From Whalleya microplaca (taxonomy: Eukaryota > Ascomycota > Sordariomycetes > Xylariales > Xylariaceae): a DNA stretch of 64,000 nt. Below the pieces are notes generated by a model, which did not search any database, had not been told where the DNA came from, and was given only the letters and a program-made list of their open reading frames with translations. This document shows positions 48,009 through 59,339 of this stretch, piece after piece. Numbering within the stretch: position 1 is the first letter of the stretch; every line of letters starts with the position of its first letter. Where the stretch lies: contig MU385718.1 of the NCBI GenBank assembly GCA_022497155.1, positions 868,001 through 932,000 of the forward strand, written 5' to 3'. A program made the translations under genes and the position numbers.

Positions 48009-49944
48009 TACCCAAAGAAATTAACACCAATACGATTTAATGTTGACCTTTGCTGCAACGCTCGAAATGGAAACGAGAACCTCAACACACTGCTGAACAT
48101 CTTAATATGGGCTATTCAGATGGAGTATCGACACCAATGTCAGGCTAGCCACACTATGCCACGACAAAGATAGTTGAACCCTGGTAACTCAGGTATATTA
48201 TGTAAGAAAAGGCTGTACGTTAGTCATGCCATATGAATTAATCGCCTTTTCCAACTACTTTGGATGCAATCTTTGTACGAGACCAAACACGCCTTGGATA
48301 GGCTTATCTACAGACGATGGAGTCATCGATATTCGTTCCAATAATTTAGGTAAAAAAACCTTGCTCAACAACTGATGATGTATCAAAACATACAGAGGGC
48401 TAGGAGAGTGAATGAAATTTCAGGAGGATAATGTAATACAATACGACATAAAGAATATCATTCGAATATTATTACTGTCGCGAGATGAATGTATGAGGTA
48501 GCAAAATAACACAGTTGTTACATAAAGAACTAACTAAAGGGTTGCTTTGAGAACAACCTCTACATACCTGGTCTTAAAAGGATTCTAATAATTACACTAT
48601 TCTTCAACAATAGTTTGGAACATACCACTGGAGCATCTGTGAGAAGATACCCAAATAAATCATCTCGTATCAAAATTCAGAGATCATCAATAATAGGATA
48701 ATAATAGTATCTTGCTTGAAGAAGTTGTAGTCCGATAAGAAAGCGTTTCAGGGATTTTTGTTAGGCTTTGTAAAGAGAGGCTGTTCGGAGAACAGGTATT
48801 TAGTTAGTTCCACGTGCAGCAACTGTGTTATTTTGCTACCTCATACGTTTATCTAGTGACATTAAAGCTCTTGAGACTTGATGTTAGTTACAGAGGATAG
48901 GGTATTCTATAAATATGCATATATGCATTTGTGTCCCGTTATATAGGGTTAGGTTTCTCATCTATCAACCGCATGTATAGCTAGGTAGGTAGGTATGATG
49001 TTAGTACCAACCTTTTTAACATGATCACCACCTCTGGTTTTTTTTTTCTTTTTATTTTTTTTTTCTTTAGCCATATAGAATCGATTGAGCCATCTCGGAT
49101 ATACCCTACATGGACTGTAGCTGTGGTAGGTGTTGATTCCAACTGCGTAGACGTAGGTCGATATATATGGTAGTATCCTACTGCCGTAATCGAGCGTATA
49201 CAGAGTAATAGAAACAGTAGATATAGATTACTAGCAACTAAATAGTAAAGAAGAGAGTTGAATCCTATCTTTCCAAAAGTTGAAAGATCTCGTAGACCCC
49301 TTATAAGCCCTATTACCCCTCACGTTATGCAGTCTCAGCGACGCTGTAGGTGGCTCGAAGAAGTGTATGCCACCTACTAGGCATGTAGAGGCTTATAAGT
49401 GAGACAACGGAATGATATATCCAATAGAACATTGTGTATAGGTAATATGCTGATGCTACTAAGCAATGAGTCAGTCACCCCCCATCCGTGATAAAAATAA
49501 CTGTCGAATAAAATTGTACATAGTATGCTAGTAGACCGGATTTCAATCAAAAATAAGGCGAGACCCTTGCTTCTAGTGATGAATCTAAGGGATCTTGCAT
49601 ATTATGTAGGTAACACTTCGCTATCTACTTGTTGCCTTAGGTGATTGCGCTCTATGTTCCGGTGTAGATAAGAGCTATTGGACCATGGCGACTTACTCAA
49701 TCACGAATATATGTGCTCCAATCTCCGAATCGCACAACTAGGAAACCCAAACTACCATCATACAGCGATACTACCTCGGTATAAATTTCCCCGCATATGA
49801 TGAGGTTATAATTGTCTTGACTTTCAAGTCATGAGAGGATTGTCTTGTGGTTCACATAAGCCTGTTCCACCATCTTTAATTCGAAACAAGCATTGGTGAG
49901 CTTAGTCTCCTGACTAGGTAATAGCTCAAGCTGGACATACCACC
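48009..49944. other. Intergenic with a MITE and P450 promoter
   Basis: AT-rich gene-free sequence carrying the 350-bp inverted-repeat element at 48494-48843, pyrimidine tracts at 49037-49069, and the P450 promoter. No protein gene is supported. Confidence 0.6.
48494..48843. mobile_element. MITE, family A (TA-flanked, 350 bp)
   Basis: The element begins TGAGGTAGCAAAATAACACA and ends with its inverse; the outer 24 bp of the two ends are identical and similarity continues inward for about 70 bp (GAACTAACTAAA, AACARCCTCT). Both sides are flanked by TA, the target duplication of Tc1/mariner/pogo elements. The interior has no coding frame, so it is non-autonomous. Each arm also contains a small subterminal hairpin around a GAACARCC motif. 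A related single arm lies at 63028-63100. Confidence 0.8.
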
Positions 49945-51845
49945 ATGGCGGATTCTAACGTCATGCGTCTTTCCAGCCTTCTGTTTGCGAATAGAAGTTT
50001 ACCTTGGAGCTTTGTACTGGTTCTTGTGTCCTTGGTCGGCTCATATATCGTGGCTAATGCCATCTATTCCCTGACACTACATCCGCTTGCTGATATTCCC
50101 GGGCCGAAGCTATGCGCTATCAGTCGCATACCATACTGGCTCGTATATGTAAAGGGAAGAGACATCTACTGGATGCACAAGCTACACAATCGGTATGGAC
50201 CCGTAGTGCGGTTTGGGCCAACGGACTTGAGCTATATCACAGCGGAAGCTTGGAGGGATATCAACGCCGAGAAAGGAGGAAGGGATAACGAAAAAGCGCA
50301 AGAAGTTTTCGTCCAGCCCATGAATGGTATTACTCACGAGAATCCAATCGACCAGGTTTGCTGACTGTAGTTCTCCATATAGGCGTTCCGAGTGTAGTGG
50401 GCGCCAGCAAGGAAAACCATACCCGAGTTCGGCGCCTCTTCTCACCCGCTTTCTCAGAGCGTGCTATCAGGAAACAAGAAGTGATATTTCAGAAATAGTA
50501 AGCAACGTGCCAGGACCCAAGTGCTACTTCCCCTCTACCTCAGCTATAGAATTCTTTGCCCAAGCTATAACTTTCGAGAAACCGCGAAGATTATTGGTTA
50601 TCATAAAAACTATATCCTGACTGCGGATTCTTAGTGTCGACATTTTGATGTACAAATTACACGAACATGGTGGCGGCGAAGCCCCTCTAGAGATGACTGG
50701 ATTTTTCAACTTCACGACATTCGATGTCATGGCTGATTTGTGCTTTGGGCGTCCTCTTGGGCTCTTGGCAAAGAACGAATTCAACCCGTGGGTCCGAGCC
50801 GTCTTCGAAGCGCTGGAATTCTTGCCGTTCGCCTCGATGATCGGGTATTATCCCCTGCTTAAAGCTGTAGTGATGCGTTTCGAGCCTAAGTGGCTCGAGG
50901 AGCAACGGACTGCCTTCGGCAAATATGCAGCTGACTTGGTCGACCAACGGCTTCAAGATGGTTCAGACAAACCCGATTTTTGGAATCTTGTTATGGCGGC
51001 CCAGGGCTCCGATAAAGGACTGTCTCTCGATGAGATGCATTCGAATGCCGACCTTTTTATGATGGCAGGATCGGAGACAACTGGTAAGCACATTTGGTGA
51101 ATGTCTTTACGAACTAGTTCAAGGGCTGACCTAGTGATATGGATTTTAGCTACGCTTCTGAGTGGTTTAACTTACTATCTGCTTGTCAACCCAGACAAAA
51201 TGGAATACATATGCGAAGAAATCCGTGGAAAGTTCAGTAGCACTGAGCAGATCAATCTCGATAGTATCGCTCATCTGAAGTATACAAACGCCTGCATAAA
51301 GGAGGCATTGCGAATTTACCCCCCAGCCCCAGCAAGTTTCCCGCGCGGTGAGTAGCATCCAGAGTCATTGTGCCTTTCGTCCCTGTTCCAGGAGCGAGGA
51401 CTTAGGCTGAAATAACTCAAATTATTTGTCGAACTTGTACAGGAAGAGAAAATTCTGACTCTCAATGCTAGTCATCTCTGATGGTGGACATATTGTTCTC
51501 GGACGATGGATTCCGCCCAAAACGAGGGTATCAGTTTCCCACTACGCGACCTATCATTCCGAAACCAACTTCAAGAACCCCGAAACATTCGCACCTGAGC
51601 GATGGCTAGGAGATCCCATATACGCAGGAGACATCCGGGATGCCCATCAGCCTTTCAGTTGGGGGTCCAGAAATTGCCTGGGGCAGAACATGGCGATGCA
51701 CGAGATGAGACTCATCCTAGTAACCATGCTCTTCACTTTTGATCTCGAGCTCTGCGAGGAAAGTCGCAATTGGCCAGACCAGAGGGCGTGTGCGCTGTGG
51801 TTGAAGAATCCATTGATGTGTCGCCTCAAGCCGGTCGCTCGGTAA
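49945..51845 (+). CDS. Cytochrome P450 monooxygenase (CYP65-like)
   Basis: A heme-thiolate monooxygenase. Exons are 49945-50326, 50383-50497, 50635-51083, 51150-51347 and 51472-51845; all junctions keep frame and give 505 aa. The N-terminal anchor is about residues 20-42 (FVLVLVSLVGSYIVANAIYSL), followed by the Pro-rich hinge HPLADIPGPK. Motifs are RLFSPAFSERA (helix C), AGSETT (I-helix), KEALRIYPP (ExxR), FAPERW and the heme loop FSWGSRNCLG with Cys450. It looks catalytically intact and ER-anchored. The sequence is closest in feel to fungal CYP65/TRI11-type enzymes of secondary metabolism; substrate unknown. Intron 1 (GTATTA donor) was chosen because it rebuilds MNGVPSVVGASKENHTR. The last intron shares its ends with two IDO introns. 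Confidence 0.93.
51348..51471 (+). mobile_element. Introner-like intron, copy 3 (last P450 intron)
   Basis: This 124-nt intron starts GTGAGTAGCATCCAGAGTCA and ends TTCTGACTCTCAATGCTAG, matching the heads and tails of the IDO introns at 44131-44318 and 45718-45878. The following CGTCCCTGTTCCAGGAG also matches the equivalent block in those introns. The P450 and IDO genes are not related, so the shared intron ends are not explained by gene duplication. Confidence 0.65.
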
Positions 51846-52278
51846 TCACTACTCGCCTGTTGTACCGAGCTTCCAACCCATCTTCTTGCATCTTTCGCTT
51901 CTCCAAGCTAACCACGGAGTCGATGAGTAATAACCTAATTACTTACTCAGGGTTGCAATATGTTGCTATAATATGGAGGCAATGATATTTTGACATCGTA
52001 TATTTCTTCAACTTTGTATTTCTTTCTGGGCTTTAGTTGTGAGTACAACTCTAAGGACCAGGGGGTGGAGTCAGCTGACACGTCAGGGTGAGGGCATATA
52101 TCTAGATGGAGTAACAATGGTATCTAATTCGTAATGGACAACACTTCTTTTGTAGCAACCTCGTGGATGAAAATGATTACTTATACGCTGGTCCCAAGTA
52201 TATCCCGTGATATGCATGATAGTGACACTGTTGATCGTGAACCACTCATATCCCGCGTTTCACTACTGAGAATACTAC
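51846..52278. other. Convergent 3' flanks of P450 and TAN1
   Basis: Short AT-rich spacer between converging genes; nothing else is seen. Confidence 0.6.
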
Positions 52279-53534
52279 CTACTCCTTTGGCTCTCCCTTT
52301 GGCTCCTTCTTTACCTCTTCCTTCGGACCTTCCTTGGATTCCTCCTTCGACTCCTCCTTTGATGCCTCAGCAGCCCCGTCCGTAGATTTCGCCGCCGATA
52401 GATATAGTTCATGGAGGTTATATCTCTTCAGGGCATCCCAATCTCCGTCTACCACACTCATGCCACAGAAGGTCTACTGACAATTAGCTAGAGTTGCCTG
52501 TGGACAAGCATCATGGTACATACTCTGAAGATGTCGATGAGGATAACCTTGCCGGGTGCTGTCAGGTTGACCTTATGACTCGGAGCGATGAGGGACGCGA
52601 CGTTCTTGATCACGTCGTCGCGTTTCAGGATGTTGTGTGCTCGGAAACTAAGGCGGATAGCGTACTGTTTAGGCCAGAATGTTAGCTCTTTTGCCTGGGG
52701 AAAAGTCCCGTGAGGTATAGGTTTCGAATACGGCGTGAGGATTTCTTGTAGGTGGTGATGACCTACCGAATAAGGCTCCCGCTTAGCTTCCTCCCCTTCA
52801 GCTTTTACGTCTTCATCACCTGCGAGCTGAAAATGCTTCCTCAAGACCGCCTTCGCGACCTCTTCCACGCCGTTCTCAGTAGCCCTTCCGGTAACCTCGA
52901 TAGGTGTGAATCGGTTAATGAATCTGGACCGCCGCTGCGTCCTGTCGCTAATAGCCTTCGCATCTCTGCAGATATGATGAACCATCTCCACAGGGTCTAC
53001 CGGTGATCTCGTCCGTATGAAGAGCAAGCAGTCGAGATCCATGCGCATCGGCTCAAATATGGATTCCTTAGGCTTATCTGCGGGCTTCATTCCTTCGACT
53101 TCCTTCTTGATAGACGACTCGATATCGTCATCTTCATCATCCTCAGCCTCTGCGGGAGCTTGAGGCTTTATGCCGTAAAGTTTCTCCGCGTACTAGATAC
53201 CCGTTTAGGCATTGAAAGGAAGTCTAGTTAATTGACAAGAGGACTCGTTACCTCATCGCAGATGGAAACCATCTCTTGGAGTGCCTGTCGCTCCTTGCCC
53301 TTCACGCACGTGGTCCATATTCCCATATCACCAACTTCCAGAGACTTGCCTCTCAGCGCCTCCAATTTAGTCTTATGGTGGGGCGTTTGCCATTTGCCCC
53401 CACTACCTCCCTGTAAAGAATGAGCATATGGAACATAGGTTAGAATGAGGCTGTAGTCCTACTTTGCTTCTCTTGAATTGACGTCCATTGGGACCATCGG
53501 TGGCAGTTTGCTTCCGTTTCGCAGAAGAATCCAT
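52279..53534 (-). CDS. TAN1: THUMP-domain tRNA acetylation cofactor Tan1
   Basis: Tan1 binds tRNA-Ser and tRNA-Leu through a THUMP domain and works with the acetyltransferase Kre33/NAT10 to form ac4C12. Exons are 53534-53463, 53410-53252, 53192-52767, 52664-52524 and 52473-52279, all in frame, 330 aa. Features are the basic N-terminus (SSAKRKQ, QFKRSK), an acidic stretch EAEDDEDDDIESS, and the THUMP region (about 125-285) with RTRFINRFTP-like RRSRFINRFTPIEVTGRATENG, YAIRLSFRAHN and GKVILIDIFR, then FCGMSVVDGDWDALKRYNLHEL. The C-terminus is a Lys/Glu repeat (KEESKEESKEGPKEE). An upstream in-frame ATG at 53639 would add 35 residues of mitochondrial-like leader; I prefer the 53534 start because the leader is not typical for Tan1. 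Confidence 0.92.
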
Positions 53535-54200
53535 AATTGAATAGGCTCTGGATTGAACAAGATTAAAAAGATCGATTGAGATTGTGAATCTAGTGCTTTT
53601 GATTCGTGTGTTCTTGGTGGTCGCGTAGAGAAAATTCATTGAAATTGTGTTCTTGAGAGATTCAGTTCAGTGCTCACTTTTATTGCAAGCATAAGGTTTT
53701 ACAGAGTACAGCATGCGAACTTGGTCCGTGCACACCATACATGTGCTGGTAAATATTTATCACGACTACCCGATCTTGAATCAAATAAGGTAACTGAGTG
53801 AGTGGGTGGCCAATTTGGGCCTACTTAACATTGCTGTTTTCCATTTGCGTAAATTTACGTTTGTGTTTGGTGAAGAAGGTGCAAATCGGTCCATGATGGA
53901 CCCCTTACATCATTTCAGACAAGCAGTATGCAACACACAAACAACCATAGTAATCTTCATACATATACTTTGAGAATGTACTCTACATATAAGTTTCTAT
54001 ATGACATGTTGCTCTATAAGCAGGGTATTGGAGCAAAGGAGTCAGTCATCCAGGCCTCCCCGAGTCAGCCAACGAGTTCTGCGTAACCAAGAATATTTAT
54101 ACAACGCCATCCATTACCATCCTCATATATCCATCCATTGCCGGGACTCTCACTCATCAACGTGGGCTTTCAATCATTACACGTCCCGCCCCCGCAGCCC
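53535..54200. other. TAN1 promoter and LRO1 3' flank
   Basis: Holds the TAN1 5' region (with the possible upstream in-frame ATG at 53639) and the LRO1 3' UTR. No other gene seen. Confidence 0.6.
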
Positions 54201-56179
54201 TTATTCCTTCTCATCCTCTTCATAAATCTTAACCTTCTCAGCATACTCGCGGATATTGCTGACGATGGAATCCTCAATCATGTATCCCTTGCCGGCGGCC
54301 ACTCTCAGAATCAGCTCGTTCAGGGTCTGTCGCCCGAGGATGTCCACGTGGTCCGCCGTGTTGGGCCCGCCGCGCGGATTGAACCTCTCGGGCTCGTGGG
54401 GCATCTCGACGACCGAGACCTTGGCTCCCGCGGGGTTGTATCTCTTCATATGCCACCCCTTCGAGCACATGTACCCACTACTCAGGAGACTGACGGTACC
54501 GTCGCCCTCGCCCATGATGACACCATGGTCGATTTCATCCACCGTCAACCCCGTGTCGATGGTGATGTTGATATTCGTCAACTTTGGGAAATCGGGAGTG
54601 CGGTAGTAGTAACCCCTTTCCGTCGGCTTTCCCACGCCGTAAAAGCAGTAGATCTTCAGGTTCGGGGCCAGCGGTAACCTCGTCTCTAACGGATTGACCC
54701 ACTTTCGCCGGTCCTGCTCGTTGGCTTCCACCTCGGCAGACGTATGGGCCACGCCCCGCGAGTAGCTATTTTGGACCTGGCTTACATACCAAGAGTCCGT
54801 TGTGTTCAGTAGGTACTGCATGGCGTTGCTGACTGTAAAGTTTTTGTTCGGCGTTGTCCAGTTTGCGCCAACGCGGAAATTCAAAAACGAGCCGAATGAA
54901 TGTTGCTGCCCTGGTTGGTCGTCGGGTGCTGAGGTCAGGTTCCCCCAGACCGCATCTCCTCCGATTGGCAGCATGGATGAAATACCCGGCATGGCGCGAA
55001 AGATCTCTGCTCGTTCTTCCTTGTTTAGAAACTTTTCAAGTCCGTATACCGCAAAGGCATTGAGCTGCGCTGTGTCCCGCATCTCGCCAGAAAGCACGGC
55101 AGTCACATCTTTGACGGCGCCCAGCATACATCCACTGACGTTGATCCAAGCCTCGATATGGCGGTCGACCCAATCGTCACCCCCCTTGCCACCCAGCGGA
55201 GATGCCACCCAGTGGAAGAAGTAAAACACAACCTGGCTGCCCATGCTGTGAGAGGTTAAAACTACCTTGTGCCCCGAGAACTCGTGGGCCATCTCTATAT
55301 GACTTTTTAGCCTTGTGAAATATTGGTCTCGAATCTCAAGGTTCTGATATGACAAGCGCCAGTCATATGCCGCCGTAAACGAGTTGGTGGGATCGTAACC
55401 TAGGGATGCCAGGTTTTCAACGATCTTATTCCAGATCCAATATCCCGTAATGAAGAAGTCGGTGGCATCGAAGCCCTGAGCGGCCCTCAGTTTGATACCG
55501 GGCGGGTCGAGCCCTGTCCGTTTGTCGAGCATGATGTGCCTTTTCCAGGTCTCCTTGTCCAAGACCAAAGCCTTCATCATGGTCCAACTACCCCAAAGTC
55601 GCTGTCGAAAGTATGGGCGAGAGACATTAGCAGTACCCCAAGACTCGAGACCTGTCGATATGACACCGGGGACCATAATGACGGGGTGGTGGGCATTGAG
55701 CCCTTCGGATCGAGCTTTGAGGCCAACCGAGAAGGAATCGTAGCTATCGATGAATTCGCGCTCGCCTTGCTGCCATGGCGGATCTGTCAATGGGAGGATT
55801 GTCCTTGTTTGAGAAAGATAGACCATACCATAAGCTCTTTCATGTCCTTGACCAAACCAGCGGGTAAGGCGTCGAGTAAGCTATCCATGCTGAGTTCACC
55901 CAGCTCGGGGAATTCGATCAGATCATTGCTCTTGGCCAGGAAGCCAGCAGCAATCAGGCCAAACAAGCTGCCCATCAAGAAGATCAAGGTGTTCCGCCGT
56001 TTCCTAGTCTTAGGGCGGTCATGATGATGGACGACCTTGACCTTGTCAGCCGGCTCTACCGGCGCTACCGGTGCTGCCGGACTGTCTTCTCGTCGTGGAG
56101 TTGGCGCCGACGATGGAGAGTCGGAACGATCATCGTCGGCGTCGGCGCCAAGGACGCGGCGTCTAAGAGTTGAAGCCAT
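54201..56179 (-). CDS. LRO1: Phospholipid:diacylglycerol acyltransferase Lro1
   Basis: Lro1/PDAT moves a fatty acid from a phospholipid to diacylglycerol, making triacylglycerol in the ER and nuclear envelope. Exons are 56179-55829 and 55769-54201 (donor GTATGG, acceptor TGGCAG), giving 639 aa. The N-terminus is disordered and acidic, with one membrane anchor (about 64-82, TLIFLMGSLFGLIAAGFLA) preceded by the basic KTRKRR; the rest is lumenal. The LCAT-like domain has PGVISTGLESWG, the lid-region SFTAAYDWRLSYQNLE, the nucleophile HSMGS (Ser292), the Asp in GEGDGTVSL and the His in ADHVDILG. The family is well conserved and nothing is missing. A (GGTA)7 tract sits immediately before the start codon. 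Confidence 0.96.
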
Positions 56180-56180
56180 C

Positions 56181-56209
56181 GGTAGGTAGGTAGGTAGGTA
56201 GGTAGGTAG
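56181..56209. repeat. (GGTA)7 tetranucleotide repeat abutting LRO1 start codon
   Basis: Seven perfect GGTA units, read CCTA/TACC in the LRO1 mRNA direction, end one base upstream of the LRO1 ATG (56179). Confidence 0.9.
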
Positions 56210-57211
56210 TCGTCAGACGGGGCTAGTTATTAGTACATGGCCAGACAAAGGCACCGAGTATTGCGCTATTGGCAGTGAGAGGCTTGCTGAGGGTGCTGAT
56301 CAAGGGACAGTGTCCAAAGTGTCGTGCAGCAGCATGAGCTTAAATAAAGCAAGGGGATGGATATAATGGGATTGTTCGGGCCCTCATTCACTAGCCGGTA
56401 TGCTATTCGACACGTTCCTGGATTTTCACGAGGCCAATGTCCACATGTGGGAAACAGCATGAAAAGCGCCAGGCAGCCAGGAACATGGAGGCGCGATTAG
56501 GGTACGATTTTCGGGAATACTGACGTCAACCTGCCGTAGCTCACGCGTTCCGGGTGCAGCTGGTGGGTTGCAAAGGTACATGACCACCTGGAAGGACTGC
56601 TCCAAGGTCGGCAGGGTTATCATTGTTTCGTTTAGAGCATAGCGTTTCATAAAGCGTTATCTGGAATTGATAAGATCCATGTATGTATTAATACATAAGT
56701 TGGGACGCTAACAGGGCTAGCCTGCCTGCCAGCCACACATGGGACCCCTAGAAAGGGAATTCAGGTAGCCCTTTCCGGCGCTGCATGCCTGACCATGGGA
56801 ACTCTAGACCGCAAATCGGGGACTCGAAAAGACAGCGCATGTCACCTGTAGCACCATCCACCCTCTCCATCCGTACATACCTCAATAGCACTATCAATCG
56901 CGCCTTGCATGTGAAAGTGGGCAACGCAGGCAACGCAGGCAAAAGGTGGGCAGCTTAATTACTGTAACAGCACCCTAAGTACCTACTACTACCACTAGCA
57001 CACCAATACATAGTACATACACCAATTCTGAATCATCAGGCTGTCGGGCCATAGAACTTATAATAGTAAAACTGCCCCTCTCGCATACGCATATATCATC
57101 TTCCCCCTTGGATGCTCGAGTGTGAGCCGTCTTTGGACCCCTTGGACCCCTTGGACCCTTTGGACCTCACCCATTGTCGATTGAGCGGCTTTGCTCTTTC
57201 TTCCCAGTCGC
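56210..57211. other. Divergent intergenic region LRO1 / NAA30
   Basis: Contains the promoters of LRO1 (-) and NAA30 (+). Small direct repeats GGACCCCTT (about 57134-57160) lie 50-80 bp upstream of the NAA30 start. No gene is supported here. Confidence 0.6.
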
Positions 57212-57860
57212 ATGCAGCTACGGAATAAGCTGGCTGCTGAGAGAAAAGCAATGGAGATAGCCCACGTTACTGAGCTCCCCGGCGACCTGCGATATATACA
57301 GTATGAGCATGCCTTGGAGGAAAAGTATCTTCCTGCTATCCGCGCCTTGATTTCCAAAGACCTTAGCGAGCCCTACAGCATCTATGTATACCGCTACTTC
57401 TTGTATCAATGGGCTCACTTGTGCTACATGGTACGGCTGCTTTTCTAGAAGTTTTAGTTTTCTCCCGCCAATGGGGACACACTCGGCTAACATGATGTCG
57501 TGCATGTAGGCGCTCAACCCCGTCGACAATTCCCTCATGGGCGTAATCATTTGCAAGCTAGAACACCATGCCTCCCACTCCCCGCCGACCTATAGGGGCT
57601 ATATAGCCATGCTCGCTGTTGCATCGACCTTCCGAGGCCACGGCATAGCGACCGCGCTCGTCAAGAGGGCGATCGATGCGATGGCCGAACGCCACGCTGA
57701 CGAGGTCGTCCTCGAGACGGAAGAGACGAACATACCCGCCATGAGGCTGTACGAGGGGTTAGGATTCCTCAGGTCTAAGAAACTCCACCGATACTACTTG
57801 AACGGCAATAGTGCCTATCGTCTGGTGCTGCTGTTGAAATCCACTGATCAGCCTGGCTAG
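57212..57860 (+). CDS. MAK3: N-alpha-acetyltransferase 30, NatC catalytic subunit
   Basis: Naa30/Mak3 acetylates N-terminal Met followed by a hydrophobic residue, as part of NatC with Naa35 and Naa38. Exons are 57212-57430 and 57510-57860 (donor GTACGG, GGCTAAC branch site, acceptor TGTAG), giving 189 aa. Diagnostic blocks are DLRYIQYEHALEEKYLPAIRALISKDLSEPYSIYVYRYFL, LCYMALNP, RGYIAMLAVASTFRGHGIATALV with the acetyl-CoA loop RGHGIA, and VLETEETNIPAMRLYEGLGF through LHRYYLNG. It is complete for a GNAT domain. The ATG at 57212 is the first in frame; a second Met at codon 14 is possible. Confidence 0.95.
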
Positions 57861-58215
57861 AAGCAGGGTGGACGGTGTATTGATCCGGCGGTTCGGTCCA
57901 TTCGTGGCTTAACTCTAAAGAGAGACACTATCGTGTAACAGCATGCCAGGTGAGGGGCCCAGGCACCAGGAGGTTCGGAAACGGGACTTAAGCATCAGTG
58001 GCGTTGAAAGGTAGCATTGTTAGCATGGAACCCCCAGGTTGGCTCATTTTGCAGAAGCGGTATCCTCTCTTGAAGTCTTTATTTGTACATGCAAGAGCAG
58101 ACTCTTGGTAGCAAAAGGGTATCTCAGCAATTCAACCAGGTTTGAAAACATTCACAACAACCAACCTCCACGCAGATCGCTTTAACTTAGCTCATATGCC
58201 AGATCTCTGTCCACA
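57861..58215. other. Convergent 3' flanks, nothing seen
   Basis: Spacer between the NAA30 stop and the stop of the DUF1917-type gene. No feature recognised. Confidence 0.6.
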
Positions 58216-59339
58216 CTAACCTTTTCCAAGCATTGAGGTGGTATCATATATGGAAGCCCTTATCTCCCAGGGATTACCGGACGATAATCCCAGGTAAGTA
58301 TACACATCTAGGTTTGAGATGTAAGCATTGACCCGGCATGTAGGAATGATGTATGTACTTACCAGGTTTATAGTATAGCGGTTTCCCTCTGGCCTTCACA
58401 AGACCGAGCTGTTTCAATCTCTGTGCCACTCTCTTAACGTCCTTGATATCACCGAAATCAGCCGTATACACGCAAATAAGCCGTTCCGTCCTGTTCTCCA
58501 CGTGGGAACGCGGCGCGACCTTGGCGGCAATTCCCAGCTCATTATTTGCCGTAGCCTTTGCGATGACCTCCCAAACCTCGTTGACATCTAAAACATTGCA
58601 GAAGAGCATCCACTAACAAGTTATCAGTCACGATGGTCTATTATCCATCCTACCATGCTGCCAGGGGCACATGAGACGTTTATCCATCCACTTACCTTCC
58701 CACAGCTCACGTGGTGTGTCTGCGCCAAGACCAGGATATCCTTCGCGGCGTCCGCGCCCGCCTTGCGGCACTCCCGACGGACGAAATTCGGGTTCTGGCC
58801 CGAGTTCACGCAGGCGTCGATGTAACTGCTCGCGAGGTGCAGGCGGCCCATGCCGCCCTCGACGACGGTGTCGAGGTCGGCGCCCTCGGCCTCGGGCGCC
58901 TCGTCCTCGCCGCCGCGGACCCGCTGGTTGTCCGCCGCGCCCTTGGCCTTGCGCCCGATGTACGGGTTGCCGATCCAGATCCACGGGTCCGCCGGCGTCG
59001 CGTCCGTCGTCGCCGGCGGCACCCGCGCCAGGAAGGCGTCGACGCTCTCCGTCAGCTGCCGCGCGTGGGCTACGCCCGCGTAGGGGTTGTGCAGATGGGA
59101 GGGGGAGGAGGAGGGGGCGGCGGTGGATGCTGCTTTGCAAGCTTGCTGCTTCAGGGGTGTGGAGATGGTCGAGTGCTCTTCCCACCAGCCCTGCACGTCG
59201 AAGTGCTGAACTCTGCTCTTGAGGTCTGCCACCACTTCATCGTCGCCTGGGGTTTGAAAGTCAGTGGGGGTAGATGAGAGGTGTTGTGAAAGTGGGTATT
59301 CTCACCGTAGAAATCAGAATCGTCCGAACTCATGACCAT
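58216..59339 (-). CDS. DUF1917 / BLES03-type protein
   Basis: Exons 59339-59306, 59246-58696, 58612-58363 and 58307-58216 join in frame to 308 aa. The last exon, only 30 codons, completes the fold (GDVYTYLGLSSGNPWEIRASIYDTT), which matches the usual C-terminus of the family. Blocks include VQGWWEEHSTIS, DPWIWIGNPYI, DILVLAQTHHVSCGKWMLF, VWEVIAKATANNELGIAAKVAPR and RLICVYTADFGDIKDVKRVAQRLKQLGL. The fold of human BLES03 (C11orf68) is related to eIF4E-like proteins; the molecular function is unknown. An acidic, Ala/Asp-rich low-complexity insert (about 100-135) lies inside the domain. The start could also be the next Met, at 59333. Confidence 0.85.

Noticed and set aside
58671..59277. Arg/Pro/Gly-rich frames on the plus strand
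   Set aside because: Shadows of the GC-rich exon of the DUF1917-type gene.
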